This document shows, in pieces, positions 9,183 to 17,347 of a stretch of DNA of 64,000 nt (positions are counted from its first letter, which is position 1; every line of letters begins with the position of its first letter). A program made the position numbers and the translations under genes. A model generated the notes under the pieces. It was not told where the DNA came from and did no database searches. It saw nothing but the letters and a program-made list of their open reading frames with translations. Where the stretch lies: positions 558,001 through 622,000 of the forward strand of contig NZ_ONZF01000001.1 of assembly GCF_900302445.1 (NCBI RefSeq), read 5' to 3'. This DNA comes from Palleronia abyssalis (GTDB lineage Bacteria; Pseudomonadota; Alphaproteobacteria; Rhodobacterales; Rhodobacteraceae).

Positions 9183-9826
9183 TCCGGGTCCTCGGGATCG
9201 CTTGTGGTGTCGAACATATCGGGATGGTCCGCGGCCTTTTCATCCCCTTCGGACGCCGCGCCCGGCTCGGGGCGGGACTCAAGCAGGCCGGCCGCACGCA
9301 GATCCTTCAGCCCCGGCAGGTCGCGCGCGCTTTCCAGGCCGAACTGGTCCAGGAATTCCTGCGTCACCACGAAGGTGACGGGACGGCCGGGTGTCTCCCG
9401 GCGGCGGCCGAAGCGGATCCATTCGAGCTCGAGCAGCTGGTCGAGCGTGCCTCGGCTGACAGCGACGCCGCGGATCTCCTCGATCTCGGCGCGGGTGCAG
9501 GGCTGGTGATAGGCGACGATGGCCAGCGTCTCGATCGCGGCGCGGGACAGCTTGCGAGTCTCGGTGGTCTCGCGGCTCATCAGAAAGCCCAGGTCAGGCG
9601 CGGTGCGCATGGCCCACGCCTCGCCCACGCGAACGACATGGACGCCCCGCCCCTCGTAACGGCGGCGCAGCGCATCCAGCGCGGCCTTCGCATCGCAGCC
9701 GTGGGGCAGGCGCGCGTTCAGATCGGCCACGGTCACCGGCTGGACGCTGGCGAACAGGATCGCCTCGACCATCCGCTCCTGCTCGGCCGGCGGGGGGGCG
9801 TCGAACAGCGGCGGAGTCTCAGCCAT
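9179..9826 (-). CDS. scpB: Segregation and condensation protein B
   Basis: A 215-residue winged-helix protein, the kite subunit of the SMC-ScpA-ScpB condensin that organises and segregates the chromosome. Family motifs: QERMVEAILFASVQPVTVADL (N-terminal winged helix), LSRAAIETLAIVAYHQPCTR, EIEEIRGVAVSRGTLDQLLE, and FVVTQEFLDQFGLESARDLP (second winged helix). The ATG at 9826 overlaps the end of scpA by 8 bases, consistent with coupled translation in a scpA-scpB operon. The tail after residue ~185 is low-complexity and acidic. Confidence 0.93.
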   Translation of the reverse strand: MAETPPLFDAPPPAEQERMVEAILFASVQPVTVADLNARLPHGCDAKAALDALRRRYEGRGVHVVRVGEAWAMRTAPDLGFLMSRETTETRKLSRAAIETLAIVAYHQPCTRAEIEEIRGVAVSRGTLDQLLELEWIRFGRRRETPGRPVTFVVTQEFLDQFGLESARDLPGLKDLRAAGLLESRPEPGAASEGDEKAADHPDMFDTTSDPEDPE

Positions 9827-10598
9827 CGCGGCGGCGGATCTGGATGGGGGCGAAGGTCTCGCCCTGGCGGATTTCGATCCGGCCGGCCTTGGCCAGTTCC
9901 AGCGAGGCGGCGAAATGGCTGGCCGTGGCGGACCGGCGGCGGACGGGGTCGCCCCCCCACCCGTCGGGCATGTAGCTGGCCAGATCGGTCCATTCCCCGG
10001 CGAACCCAATCAGCCCGCGCATGCGGTCCAGTGCTTCCTCCATGGTCATCACGCTGTCGCGGTCCATGACGAAGGGGCGGAACTCGTCCTTGGTGCGCAG
10101 CCGCGCATAGGCCTGCATCAGGTCCATCAGAGAGGCGGTATAGCGCACGTGGCGCACCCGCTCGACCGTTTCGGGCAGGCCGCGGACGAAGAAGTCGCGG
10201 CCCTTCTGATCGCGCGCCATCAGTTGCGCGGCCGCCTCGCGCATCGCTTCCAGTCGTTGCAGCTGGAAGGCCAGGTGGGCGGCCAGTTCCTCGCCCGATG
10301 GTCCCTCTTCCTCGGGGTCCGGGGGCAGCAGCAGGCGCGACTTCAGGAAGGCCAGCCAAGCCGCCATCACGAGGTAATCGGCCGCAAGCTCGATCCTCAG
10401 CGACTTGGCCTGTTCGACGAAGGCGAGGTATTGCCGCGCCAAGTCCAGCACGCTGATCTGCATCAGATCGACCTTCTGAGTGCGCGACAGGGTCAGCAGC
10501 AGGTCCAGCGGCCCCTCGAACCCGTCCACGTCGACGATCAGCGCCTCGGCTGCGACGCGGTCGGCCACGTGATCCGACAGGGTGCTGACCTCAGCCAT
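9819..10598 (-). CDS. scpA: Segregation and condensation protein A
   Basis: A 259-residue kleisin that bridges the SMC heads with ScpB. The N-terminal kleisin signature DVDGFEGPLDLLLTLSRTQK and IDLM-type follow-on (VDLMQISVLDLARQYL) are clear, as is AADYLVMAAWLAFLKSRLLL. The C-terminal winged helix includes ATASHFAASLELAKAGRIEI. The ATG at 10598 lies just inside the 3' end of nagZ (8-base overlap), so nagZ-scpA-scpB appear to be one transcript, an arrangement familiar from Rhodobacterales. Confidence 0.93.
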   Translation of the reverse strand: MAEVSTLSDHVADRVAAEALIVDVDGFEGPLDLLLTLSRTQKVDLMQISVLDLARQYLAFVEQAKSLRIELAADYLVMAAWLAFLKSRLLLPPDPEEEGPSGEELAAHLAFQLQRLEAMREAAAQLMARDQKGRDFFVRGLPETVERVRHVRYTASLMDLMQAYARLRTKDEFRPFVMDRDSVMTMEEALDRMRGLIGFAGEWTDLASYMPDGWGGDPVRRRSATASHFAASLELAKAGRIEIRQGETFAPIQIRRRDG

Positions 10599-11583
10599 GC
10601 AACCCGCCGTCGAGTTCCGACAGCTCGAACGCCAACGCTTCGACATCGGCCAGTTCGGGCAGGCGCCGCCGGGCCAGCGCGGCTTCGGCGCGGCGGTCGG
10701 CGGCCGGGGTCAGATCGCCCACGGCGGCCACGCATTGCTCCATCTCGGGCCGATCGCCATTGCAATGCAGGACCACGTCACAGCCCGCCGCAATGGCCTT
10801 TTCCGATCGCTGGGCGATGCTGCCGCCCAGGGCCTCCATCGAGATGTCGTCGGACATCAGCAGGCCGTCGAACCCGATCTCTTCCCGGATCAGCCAGATC
10901 AGGCCGGGATCCTGGGTCGCGGGTGCCTCGCCCAGTTCGGTGAATACGATATGCGCCGTCATCCCCATCGGCAGGTCGGCCAGCGCGCGGAACGGGGCGA
11001 AATCGGTTTCAAGCTCGGGCTTGCCGGCGGTCACGACGGGAAGGTCGCGGTGGCTGTCGACCTGCGCGCGCCCGTGGCCCGGCATGTGCTTCATCACCGG
11101 AAGAACGCCCCCGGCCATCAGCCCGTCGGCCGTGGCCCGAGCGGCGGCGATCACCTGCTCAGGCGTGGTGCCATAGCAGCGATTGCGCAGGAAGCGATGC
11201 GTATCCGGGCGGGCGACATCCGCGGTCGGCGCGCAATTGACGTCGATGCCCACGGCGTGAAGCTCGGCCGCTTGCAGCCGCGCGCGCAGCCACATGGCGC
11301 GAACCGGGTCGGCCGCGCGCTGCATGTGATCCAAGGGCGGGGCCCATTGCCGCCACGCGGGCGGGCCCAGACGCTGCACCCGGCCGCCTTCCTGGTCGAC
11401 CAGGATCGGCGCGTGCCAGCCCACCGCGTCGCGCAGCGCCGTGGTCAGGGTCAGAAGCTGCTCAGGCGTCTCGACATTGCGGCCGAACAGGATGAAGCCC
11501 AGCGGGTCGGCCTCGGCGAAGAAGGTCGCCTCGTCGCGCGTCAGGCGGGGCCCCGCGCAGCCGAGGATCGCGGCCCGTCTCAC
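10591..11583 (-). CDS. nagZ: Beta-N-acetylhexosaminidase (glycoside hydrolase family 3)
   Basis: A 330-residue cytoplasmic enzyme that removes N-acetylglucosamine from recycled muropeptides. GH3/NagZ signatures: LGFILFGRNVETPEQL, ILVDQEGGRVQRLGPP, NCAPTADVARP, MKHMPGHGRAQVDSHRDLP (the His of the Asp-His catalytic dyad), and LMSDDISMEALGGSI with the nucleophile Asp. The start is taken as GTG at 11583, which overlaps the SPOR-gene TGA in a GTGA junction and begins VRRAAILGCAG, the usual NagZ N-terminus; the longer frame reads through antisense of the SPOR gene. Confidence 0.92.
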   Translation of the reverse strand: MRRAAILGCAGPRLTRDEATFFAEADPLGFILFGRNVETPEQLLTLTTALRDAVGWHAPILVDQEGGRVQRLGPPAWRQWAPPLDHMQRAADPVRAMWLRARLQAAELHAVGIDVNCAPTADVARPDTHRFLRNRCYGTTPEQVIAAARATADGLMAGGVLPVMKHMPGHGRAQVDSHRDLPVVTAGKPELETDFAPFRALADLPMGMTAHIVFTELGEAPATQDPGLIWLIREEIGFDGLLMSDDISMEALGGSIAQRSEKAIAAGCDVVLHCNGDRPEMEQCVAAVGDLTPAADRRAEAALARRRLPELADVEALAFELSELDGGLHG

Positions 11584-12581
11584 CGCAGCTCGACGGGGAT
11601 GCAATCGGCCTGTGCGGCCGTCAACGCCGAACAGAAGCGCCGCGCATCGGCCAGATCGTCGAACCCTTCCGCGCGAAGACGGAAGAAGGTCTTGCCACCC
11701 GACACCGCCTCCTGCACGACCATCCGCTTGTCCGAAAAGAAGCTCGTGAAGCGACCGCTGATCTTCTGCCACTCGTCACGGGCCACATCGGGGCTGGCGT
11801 AGGCGCCAAGCTGCACCAGCCGCGTGCCTTTCGGAAGCGCCGCGATATCGACCGCCTGGTTCGATGGTCCCGGCGCGGCCGTCCGGGCCGAAAGCTGCGT
11901 GACCGATCCCAGACGCGGGCGCGGCAGGGGCCGGGTGGCGTCCACACCGGTGTCGAGGGCGCGCTCCACCGGGTCCGACGATAAGGCTTCGGCAATCGCA
12001 AGCTCGACCGGGTCGGCGTCCTCGGGGCGATCCTCGATCACCTCGACCTCTTCCAGCCCGCCCTCGGCATCGTCGAGGCCCAATGGGCCGCTGCCGGTGG
12101 GGCCCGCAAGCTCGGTCAGGGGCGCGACATCGTCGAATTGCGACAGCATGTCGGACATCGCACGATCCTCGGGCGAAAGTTCGGGGCCTTCAGCCACCGC
12201 CCCGGCAGTATCGGCTGAGGCCAGCTCGCCCCAGGGCGCGTCTTCCTCGGCCAGCCCTTCTTCGGCGGGGGCAAGGCGCACCTCGTCCACCGGGCCGGCG
12301 GTGCTGCCCACGGCCGCGATCTCGTTGACTTGCAGGCCTTGGTGGCGCGTGGTCATCCCGCCCGGATCCTCGGGCTGGGTGCGGAACGCACCCTCCATCG
12401 CCTCGATCACGGGGACGCCGCTGACATCGCGCACCATCAGCTTGTACCCCCAGACGCCCATTCCGACGACCAGGGCCAGGGACACCAGCGCCCCCGTGGC
12501 ATTGACCAATCTTTGCGCACCGCGTCCGCGTCCCACGACAAGCTCGGGCTCGTCGGTTTCGAAATAGCCGTAATCCGTCAT
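11580..12581 (-). CDS. SPOR-domain cell-envelope protein
   Basis: A 333-residue single-pass membrane protein. After a short cytoplasmic N-terminus there is one membrane segment (residues ~29-48, TGALVSLALVVGMGVWGY), then a long acidic, proline/alanine-rich periplasmic linker, and a C-terminal SPOR domain (~255-333: GTRLVQLGAYASPDVARDEW, GKTFFRLRAEGFDDLADAR, RFCSALTAAQADCIPV) that binds denuded septal peptidoglycan glycan strands. It sits between argS and nagZ, with a GTGA overlap with nagZ. The ATG at 12581 was chosen because it begins the conserved MTDYGYFE start. Likely division/peptidoglycan role. Confidence 0.88.
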   Translation of the reverse strand: MTDYGYFETDEPELVVGRGRGAQRLVNATGALVSLALVVGMGVWGYKLMVRDVSGVPVIEAMEGAFRTQPEDPGGMTTRHQGLQVNEIAAVGSTAGPVDEVRLAPAEEGLAEEDAPWGELASADTAGAVAEGPELSPEDRAMSDMLSQFDDVAPLTELAGPTGSGPLGLDDAEGGLEEVEVIEDRPEDADPVELAIAEALSSDPVERALDTGVDATRPLPRPRLGSVTQLSARTAAPGPSNQAVDIAALPKGTRLVQLGAYASPDVARDEWQKISGRFTSFFSDKRMVVQEAVSGGKTFFRLRAEGFDDLADARRFCSALTAAQADCIPVELR

Positions 12582-12655
12582 GCCTGCCTCGTGCCGCGGT
12601 CTCGTTGGGCGGACCGCGTCTTCTGCTCTGCCTCGATCGCCCGGCGCGTATGTCT

Positions 12656-14371
12656 TCAACGCATCTCTTCCACCGGGGTCACGCCCAAGATACCCAAGCC
12701 CGCCGAAATCACAACGGATACAGCCAGCGGCAGAGAAATCTTGCCAGCTGTCGCCTGTGGGTCACTGTCGTGCAGGAAGCGGATCGAATGATCGTCGTCC
12801 CCCTTGTTCCACAGCGAATTAAAAACCTGCGCCAGCTCGCCCAGATAGAAGGCGATTCTATGCGGCTCGTGGCCCTTGGCGGCAATCTCGACAAGGCGCG
12901 GCCACTCGGCCAGCTTTTTGGCGACCTCGACCTCGGCCGGGTCGGTCAGGCGCGGCGCACCCGGGGCGACGCCCATCCCGTCGGCCTTGCGCAGGACCGA
13001 GCGGATCCGCGCGTGGGTATACTGGACGTACCATACGGGGTTGTCGCGCGATTCCTCCACCGCCTTGGCGAAATCGAAATCCAGCGGCGCGTCGTTCTTG
13101 CGCGTCAGCATCAGGAACCGCACGACATCGGGCCCCACCCGGTCGACCACGTCGCGCAGAGTGACGAACGTGCCGGCGCGCTTGGACATCTTGAAGGGCT
13201 GGCCGTTCTCGTAAAGCTTCACCAGTTGGCACAGCTTGACGTCCAGCGGCACCCGCCCGTCCGAAAGGGCGCCCACGGCCGCCTTCATCCGCTTGACATA
13301 GCCGCCATGATCGGCGCCGAACACATCGATCAGCTGGTCATAGCCGCGGTCGATCTTGTCCCAGTGATAGGCGATGTCGGGCGCGAAATAGGTCCATGCG
13401 CCGTCCGACTTCATCACCGGCCGATCCACGTCGTCGCCATAGTCGGTCGACTTGAAAAGGGTCTGCTCGCGCGGCTCCCAATCCTCGGGCAGTTTGCCCT
13501 TCGGCGGCTCAAGCGTGCCCTTGTAGAGCAGCCCCTTCCCGTCCAGCACCTCCAGCGCGGATTCGATCCGCCCCGTGCCATAGAGCGACTTTTCCGAAAA
13601 GAACTGGTCCATCTCGACGCCCAGCGCCGCCAGGTCGTCGCGGATCAGGGTCATCATCGCCTCGGTCGCGAAGGCGCGCACATCGTCCAGCCACACCTCC
13701 TCGGGCCGGTCCACGAAGGCGTCGCCATGCACCGCCTTCAGCCCCTCGCCCACGTCGCGCAGATAGTCGCCGGGATAGGTGCCTTCGGGGAATTCGACCT
13801 CGCGCCCATGCGCTTCCAGATACCGCAGATAGACCGACCGGGCCAACACATCGACCTGCGCGCCACCGTCGTTGATGTAGTACTCGCGGGTCACGTCATA
13901 GCCCGCGAAGGACAGCAGGTTCGCCAGCGCGTCGCCGAACACCGCGCCCCGCGTGTGCCCCACATGCAAGGGTCCTGTGGGGTTGGCCGAGACATACTCG
14001 ACATTCACCCGCTCGCCCTCTCCCATCTTCGACAGGCCGAAGGCGGGATCCTGCGCGGTGGTGACGATCCCCGACCAAAGGTCCCGCGACAGCGTCAGGT
14101 TCAGGAAGCCCGGCCCCGCGACGGTCGCGCTTTCGACGCTATCCAGTCTACCCAGATGCCCCGCCAGGGTTTCGGCGATGTCGCGCGGCTTCAGGCCCGC
14201 GGGCTTGGCCAGCACCATCGCCGCGTTGGTCGCCATATCCCCGTGGGCGGCATCGCGCGGCGGCTCGACCGCGACGTTATCGAAGCTCAGGCCCTGCGGC
14301 AGATCGCCCGCCGCGACCATCCGGTCAAGGGCCTCTGTCACATGGGCACGCATGTCGGCGAACAGGTTCAT
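12656..14371 (-). CDS. argS: Arginyl-tRNA synthetase
   Basis: A 571-residue class-I aminoacyl-tRNA synthetase that charges tRNA-Arg. The HIGH-type motif is in [20 protein letters not shown] (residues ~125-140), followed by [16 protein letters not shown]; the KMSKS-like loop is [15 protein letters not shown], and the anticodon-binding domain ends with the family's C-terminal ([16 protein letters not shown]-like) sequence ending in M-R. Length is normal. It is transcribed toward the SPOR gene with a 74-base gap. Confidence 0.97.
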   Translation of the reverse strand: MNLFADMRAHVTEALDRMVAAGDLPQGLSFDNVAVEPPRDAAHGDMATNAAMVLAKPAGLKPRDIAETLAGHLGRLDSVESATVAGPGFLNLTLSRDLWSGIVTTAQDPAFGLSKMGEGERVNVEYVSANPTGPLHVGHTRGAVFGDALANLLSFAGYDVTREYYINDGGAQVDVLARSVYLRYLEAHGREVEFPEGTYPGDYLRDVGEGLKAVHGDAFVDRPEEVWLDDVRAFATEAMMTLIRDDLAALGVEMDQFFSEKSLYGTGRIESALEVLDGKGLLYKGTLEPPKGKLPEDWEPREQTLFKSTDYGDDVDRPVMKSDGAWTYFAPDIAYHWDKIDRGYDQLIDVFGADHGGYVKRMKAAVGALSDGRVPLDVKLCQLVKLYENGQPFKMSKRAGTFVTLRDVVDRVGPDVVRFLMLTRKNDAPLDFDFAKAVEESRDNPVWYVQYTHARIRSVLRKADGMGVAPGAPRLTDPAEVEVAKKLAEWPRLVEIAAKGHEPHRIAFYLGELAQVFNSLWNKGDDDHSIRFLHDSDPQATAGKISLPLAVSVVISAGLGILGVTPVEEMR

Positions 14372-14450
14372 CGCGAATTCCTCGGGGCGTGGAGAACGAC
14401 CGGCGGTCTAGCCGCGCCGCCCGTCCCCGTCAACGCGAGCACGCCCGCCC

Positions 14451-14503
14451 CTTCATCCTTGTCGAAATACCCCCGCCGGAGGCCGGTTTTCGCAAGAAAA
14501 CCG
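14451..14503 (-). repeat. Hairpin plus conserved 34-bp intergenic motif, copy 2
   Basis: On the minus strand, ten bases after the rnd stop, an 8-bp perfect hairpin (14484-14491 with 14496-14503, four-base loop) is directly followed by a 34-base motif (14451-14484) that matches the copy at 8198-8231 at 33 of 34 positions. The hairpin arms differ completely from those of copy 1, so the stem is conserved in structure and not in sequence. Confidence 0.7.
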
Positions 14504-14512
14504 ATCGGCGCA

Positions 14513-15670
14513 TCAGATATCGAACACGACCACGTCCTTGCCCTTGGCGCACAGGCCCACCTCGCCCGCGATCAGACGCAACGCATCGTCGCCGAAGACG
14601 CTGCGGCGCCAACCGGTCAGGGCGGGCACGTCCCGCTCGCCCGCGGCGATCTGGTCCAGCTCGGCCGATGTCGCGACAAGCTTCTGCGCGACGCCGGCCG
14701 TTTCCGACTTCGCCTTCAGAAGCACCCGCAGAAGATCGGCCAGCGCCGGGTTGACCTGCGCCTGGTCGCGGCCCTTGCCGACATCGGGCCACGTCGCCGG
14801 GTCTGCCTCGATCCCGCGCTTGACCGCCGCCAGAATCCCGTCGGCGATATCCCCCTTGCGCGCCTCGCGCAGCAACAGGCGCGACCGGGCCAGATCCTTT
14901 TCCGATTGCGGCTTGGTCGAGGCCAGCTCGACCAGCGCATCATCCTTGAACACCCGCGTGCGCGGCACGTCACGCTCTTGCGCATAAGCCTCGCGGAAGG
15001 CCGCCAGTTCGCGCACGATGGCCAGGAACTTGGGCGAATTGGTCCGCGTCTTCACCCGCTTCCACGCATCTGCGGGGCGGACGATATAGGTCTCGGGGTC
15101 GGTCAGGACGCCCAGCTCTTCCTCGACCCACGGGGTGCGGCCGGTCTTCTTCAGCTCGGCGGCAAGGTATTCGTACACCTCGCGCAGGTGGGTCACATCG
15201 GCCAGCGCATAGGTCTTCTGCGCATCCGTCAGCGGCCGGCGCGACCAGTCGGTAAAGCGCGACGACTTGTCGATCTGCGCCTTGGCGATCTTGCGCACCA
15301 ATGTCTCATACCCGACCTGCTCGCCGAACCCGCAGACCATCGCGGCGACCTGCGTGTCGAACATCGGCACCGGCATGACGCCGCCATCATGGACGAAGAT
15401 CTCCAGATCCTGCCGGGCGGCATGGAAGACCTTGGTCACGCTCTCGTCCCGGAACAGATCGTAAAGCGGCTCCAGCGACAGGCCCTCGGCCAGCGGGTCG
15501 ACCAGCACGGCGTCTTCCTCGGCCTCGCCCGGAACCGCCAGCTGGATCAGGCAGAGCTTCGAGTAATAGGTCCGCTCGCGCAGGAACTCGGTATCGACGG
15601 TCACGTAGGGATGCGCCCGGGCCCGGGTGCAGAAATCCGTCAGAAGCTCGGTCGTGGTGATGGTGATCAT
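14513..15670 (-). CDS. rnd: Ribonuclease D
   Basis: A 385-residue 3'-5' exoribonuclease that trims tRNA precursors. The DEDD nuclease core is seen as VTVDTEFLRERTYYSKLCLI (Exo I, D-x-E), VFHAARQDLEIF (Exo II) and LADVTHLREVYEYLA (Exo III with a DEDDy-type context); an HRDC domain follows at ~210-290 (KRVKTRTNSPKFLAIVRELA, REAYAQERDVPRTRVFKDD). Length matches the family. It ends upstream of argS on the same strand, with the conserved hairpin/motif element between them. Confidence 0.93.
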   Translation of the reverse strand: MITITTTELLTDFCTRARAHPYVTVDTEFLRERTYYSKLCLIQLAVPGEAEEDAVLVDPLAEGLSLEPLYDLFRDESVTKVFHAARQDLEIFVHDGGVMPVPMFDTQVAAMVCGFGEQVGYETLVRKIAKAQIDKSSRFTDWSRRPLTDAQKTYALADVTHLREVYEYLAAELKKTGRTPWVEEELGVLTDPETYIVRPADAWKRVKTRTNSPKFLAIVRELAAFREAYAQERDVPRTRVFKDDALVELASTKPQSEKDLARSRLLLREARKGDIADGILAAVKRGIEADPATWPDVGKGRDQAQVNPALADLLRVLLKAKSETAGVAQKLVATSAELDQIAAGERDVPALTGWRRSVFGDDALRLIAGEVGLCAKGKDVVVFDI

Positions 15671-15742
15671 GCGGTCGGGGGGTCCCTGAAAAATGATGCG
15701 CCCTGATATGGCGTCAAACGTACGATGGGAAGCCCCGGCGCC

Positions 15743-16207
15743 CTATTGCAGCTTCGACGAGATCACGCCGGTGGCGAACCCGCCCATGCGCAGTTCGCCG
15801 AACAGGCGCTGGTACTCGATCTTGGGGCAGCGATTCATCACCACCTCGACGCCCCGGGCGCGCGCCTTCTCGGCGGCCTCGGGGCTTTCTACGCCGATCT
15901 GCATCCACACGACTTTCAGGGCGGGCATGACCTCCAACGCCTCTTCCACGATCGGGGGAACGTGTTCGGACCGGCGGAACAGGTCCAGCAGCTCGACATC
16001 TTCGGGCAGGTCGGTCAGCGATCCCACGACCTGCCGGCCGAACAGGCTTTGCCCCGCGATGCCGGGATTGACGCAATGCACCCGGAACCCCTTCAACGAA
16101 AGATACCGCGCGACGTAGTGGCTGGGCCGTACCGGATTGGCCGAGACTCCGACGCAGGCGACGGTCTTCACGGTGGACAGGATGCGGCGAAAATCGGCGT
16201 CGGTCAT
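15743..16207 (-). CDS. CoA-binding domain protein (YccU-like)
   Basis: A 154-residue single Rossmann-fold protein of the CoA_binding_2 family. It shows VACVGVSANPVRPSHYVARYL (nucleotide-binding loop), LKGFRVHCVNPGIAGQSLFG, PEDVELLDLFRRSEHVP and the C-terminal GVEVVMNRCPKIEYQRL. Homologues bind CoA but have no settled function. It is transcribed in the same direction as rlmB, separated by 186 bases that contain the rlmB terminator. Confidence 0.9.
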   Translation of the reverse strand: MTDADFRRILSTVKTVACVGVSANPVRPSHYVARYLSLKGFRVHCVNPGIAGQSLFGRQVVGSLTDLPEDVELLDLFRRSEHVPPIVEEALEVMPALKVVWMQIGVESPEAAEKARARGVEVVMNRCPKIEYQRLFGELRMGGFATGVISSKLQ

Positions 16208-16246
16208 GGGCGCACCTTGATCCGCGCGGGGCGGGGCGTCCAGATG

Positions 16247-16276
16247 AAAAAAGCGCCCGGTGGGGGCACCGGACGC
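16247..16276 (-). terminator. Rho-independent terminator downstream of rlmB
   Basis: On the minus strand a 10-bp stem (16267-16276 with 16253-16262, one mismatch-free G-C-rich pairing apart from a single A/C position) with a four-base loop is followed by a run of six T. It lies 118 bases after the rlmB stop and before the CoA-binding gene. Confidence 0.75.
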
Positions 16277-16393
16277 CAGTGTGGAACGAGGGACAGTGAT
16301 GACACGCCGGGTGTTCCGCTCCCGGCGCCTGCTGAATAGATGAGGCCCCGTTGCCCAAGGGGAAAGAGGTCTCTCAGGAACGTGAAATCGGCG

Positions 16394-17170
16394 TCAAGCA
16401 GGTTTTTCCCGCGTCGCCGCATACAGGCCGACGGCCGCCGCGTTCGACACGTTCAACGACCCGAACGCGCCCGCAGCCCCGATGCGGACCAATCGGTCGC
16501 AGGTGTCACGCGTGCGTTCGCGCAGGCCCGGGCCTTCGGCCCCCAGCACAAGGCAGACCGGCCGCCCCTGCCCTTCGGCGACGGCCGTCTCGATATCGGC
16601 CTCGGCCTCGCCGTCGAGGCCAAGCCGCAGATACCCCATGTCCCCCAGCCGGATCAGCGCATCGGCAAGGTTGCCCACCCGCAGGTAGGGCTGCCGCTCC
16701 ATCGCGCCCGAGGCCGTCTTGGCCAGCGCCCCGGTCTCGGGCGCGGAATGGCGCGACGGCGCGATCACCGCCCGCGCCCCGAATACCTCGGCCGAACGCA
16801 GGATGGCCCCCACGTTATGTGGATCGGTCACCCGGTCCAGCGCCACGATCGGCCCCGTGCCAGACACCGCGATCTCCTCCAGCGGGCCCCAGTCCAGCGG
16901 CTTTACTTCCAGCGCGGCCCCCTGATGGACCGATCCCGGGTCCAGCGGTGCCGGGAACTTGCGCGGATCGGCCTCTTCCAGCGGGACGCCTTCTGGGACC
17001 TCGCCCAGTCGGTCCAGCGCGTTCTTCGTCACCACCAGACGCAGTTTCTCGCGCCGGGGATTGGCCAGCGCATCCCGCACGGCATGCAGCCCGAACAGCC
17101 AAACGGTCGCACGCGCCTCGTCGCGGCGCGCCTGTTCCTTCTCGACCACCCATTTCGGTTTTTTTGTCAT
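16394..17170 (-). CDS. rlmB: 23S rRNA (guanosine-2'-O-)-methyltransferase, SpoU/RlmB type
   Basis: A 258-residue SPOUT methyltransferase that 2'-O-methylates a 23S rRNA guanosine. An N-terminal substrate-binding domain (WLFGLHAVRDALANPRREKL) is followed by the three SpoU motifs: VTDPHNVGAILRSAEVFGA, VLGAEGPGLRERT and SLNVSNAAAVGLYA. The ATG at 17170 begins MTKKPKWVVEKEQ, a typical lysine-rich start. Oddly, the frame is open upstream of this ATG through the antisense of tRNA-Tyr into the mobile-element recombinase, so an unbroken 830-codon frame runs 18883-16394; I treat rlmB as the separate ancestral gene. Confidence 0.93.
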   Translation of the reverse strand: MTKKPKWVVEKEQARRDEARATVWLFGLHAVRDALANPRREKLRLVVTKNALDRLGEVPEGVPLEEADPRKFPAPLDPGSVHQGAALEVKPLDWGPLEEIAVSGTGPIVALDRVTDPHNVGAILRSAEVFGARAVIAPSRHSAPETGALAKTASGAMERQPYLRVGNLADALIRLGDMGYLRLGLDGEAEADIETAVAEGQGRPVCLVLGAEGPGLRERTRDTCDRLVRIGAAGAFGSLNVSNAAAVGLYAATREKPA

Positions 17171-17217
17171 GTGCCGGACGTGACCCTGCCCGCGTGAAAC
17201 TTCAAGCGATTTTCCTG

Positions 17218-17246
17218 TTGACCCCCTTACCGGCCGAAGATAGGTC
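17218..17246 (+). promoter_or_regulatory. Candidate promoter of tRNA-Tyr
   Basis: TTGACC at 17218-17223 is followed after exactly 17 bases by TAGGTC at 17241-17246, 16 bases before the tRNA 5' end. The -35 is good; the -10 is weak. No other start signal is seen in the gap between rlmB and the tRNA. Confidence 0.5.
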
Positions 17247-17262
17247 AGCCGCCACAAACAGT

Positions 17263-17346
17263 GGGCGACAGGCCGCAAGGTGTGGCAGGGGACTGTAACT
17301 CCCTCGCGGAGACGCACGCCTGGTTCGATTCCAGGGTCGCCCACCA
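17263..17346 (+). tRNA. tRNA-Tyr (anticodon GTA)
   Basis: The 84 bases fold as a class-II tRNA with encoded CCA. Acceptor arms are GGGCGAC (17263-17269) and GTCGCCC, then discriminator A and CCA (17344-17346). The anticodon stem GGGGA/TCCCT holds the loop CTGTAAC, giving anticodon GTA. A long variable arm (about CGCGGAGACGCACG) and the T-arm CCTGG-TTCGATT-CCAGG follow, as expected for bacterial tyrosine tRNA. The gene is intact although a mobile element abuts its 3' end. Confidence 0.93.
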
Positions 17347-17347
17347 T
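17341..17347. other. Left attachment core (attL candidate)
   Basis: CCACCAT spans the encoded CCA end of tRNA-Tyr and is repeated at 45261-45267. Large serine recombinases need only a very short identical core. Crossing over here preserves both the tRNA sequence and the recombinase reading frame. Confidence 0.6.

Noticed and set aside
12605-15706. Very long open frame on the plus strand opposite argS and rnd (over 1000 codons)
   Set aside because: It is the G+C-driven antisense of two certain genes, with His/Arg/Gln-rich nonsense composition and no start signal.
17263-17344. Peptide beginning G-D-P-G-I-E-P-G encoded antisense to tRNA-Tyr as a real recombinase tail
   Set aside because: It is the antisense of a tRNA. 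The reading from the element's own right end gives a more plausible natural tail in the circular form.
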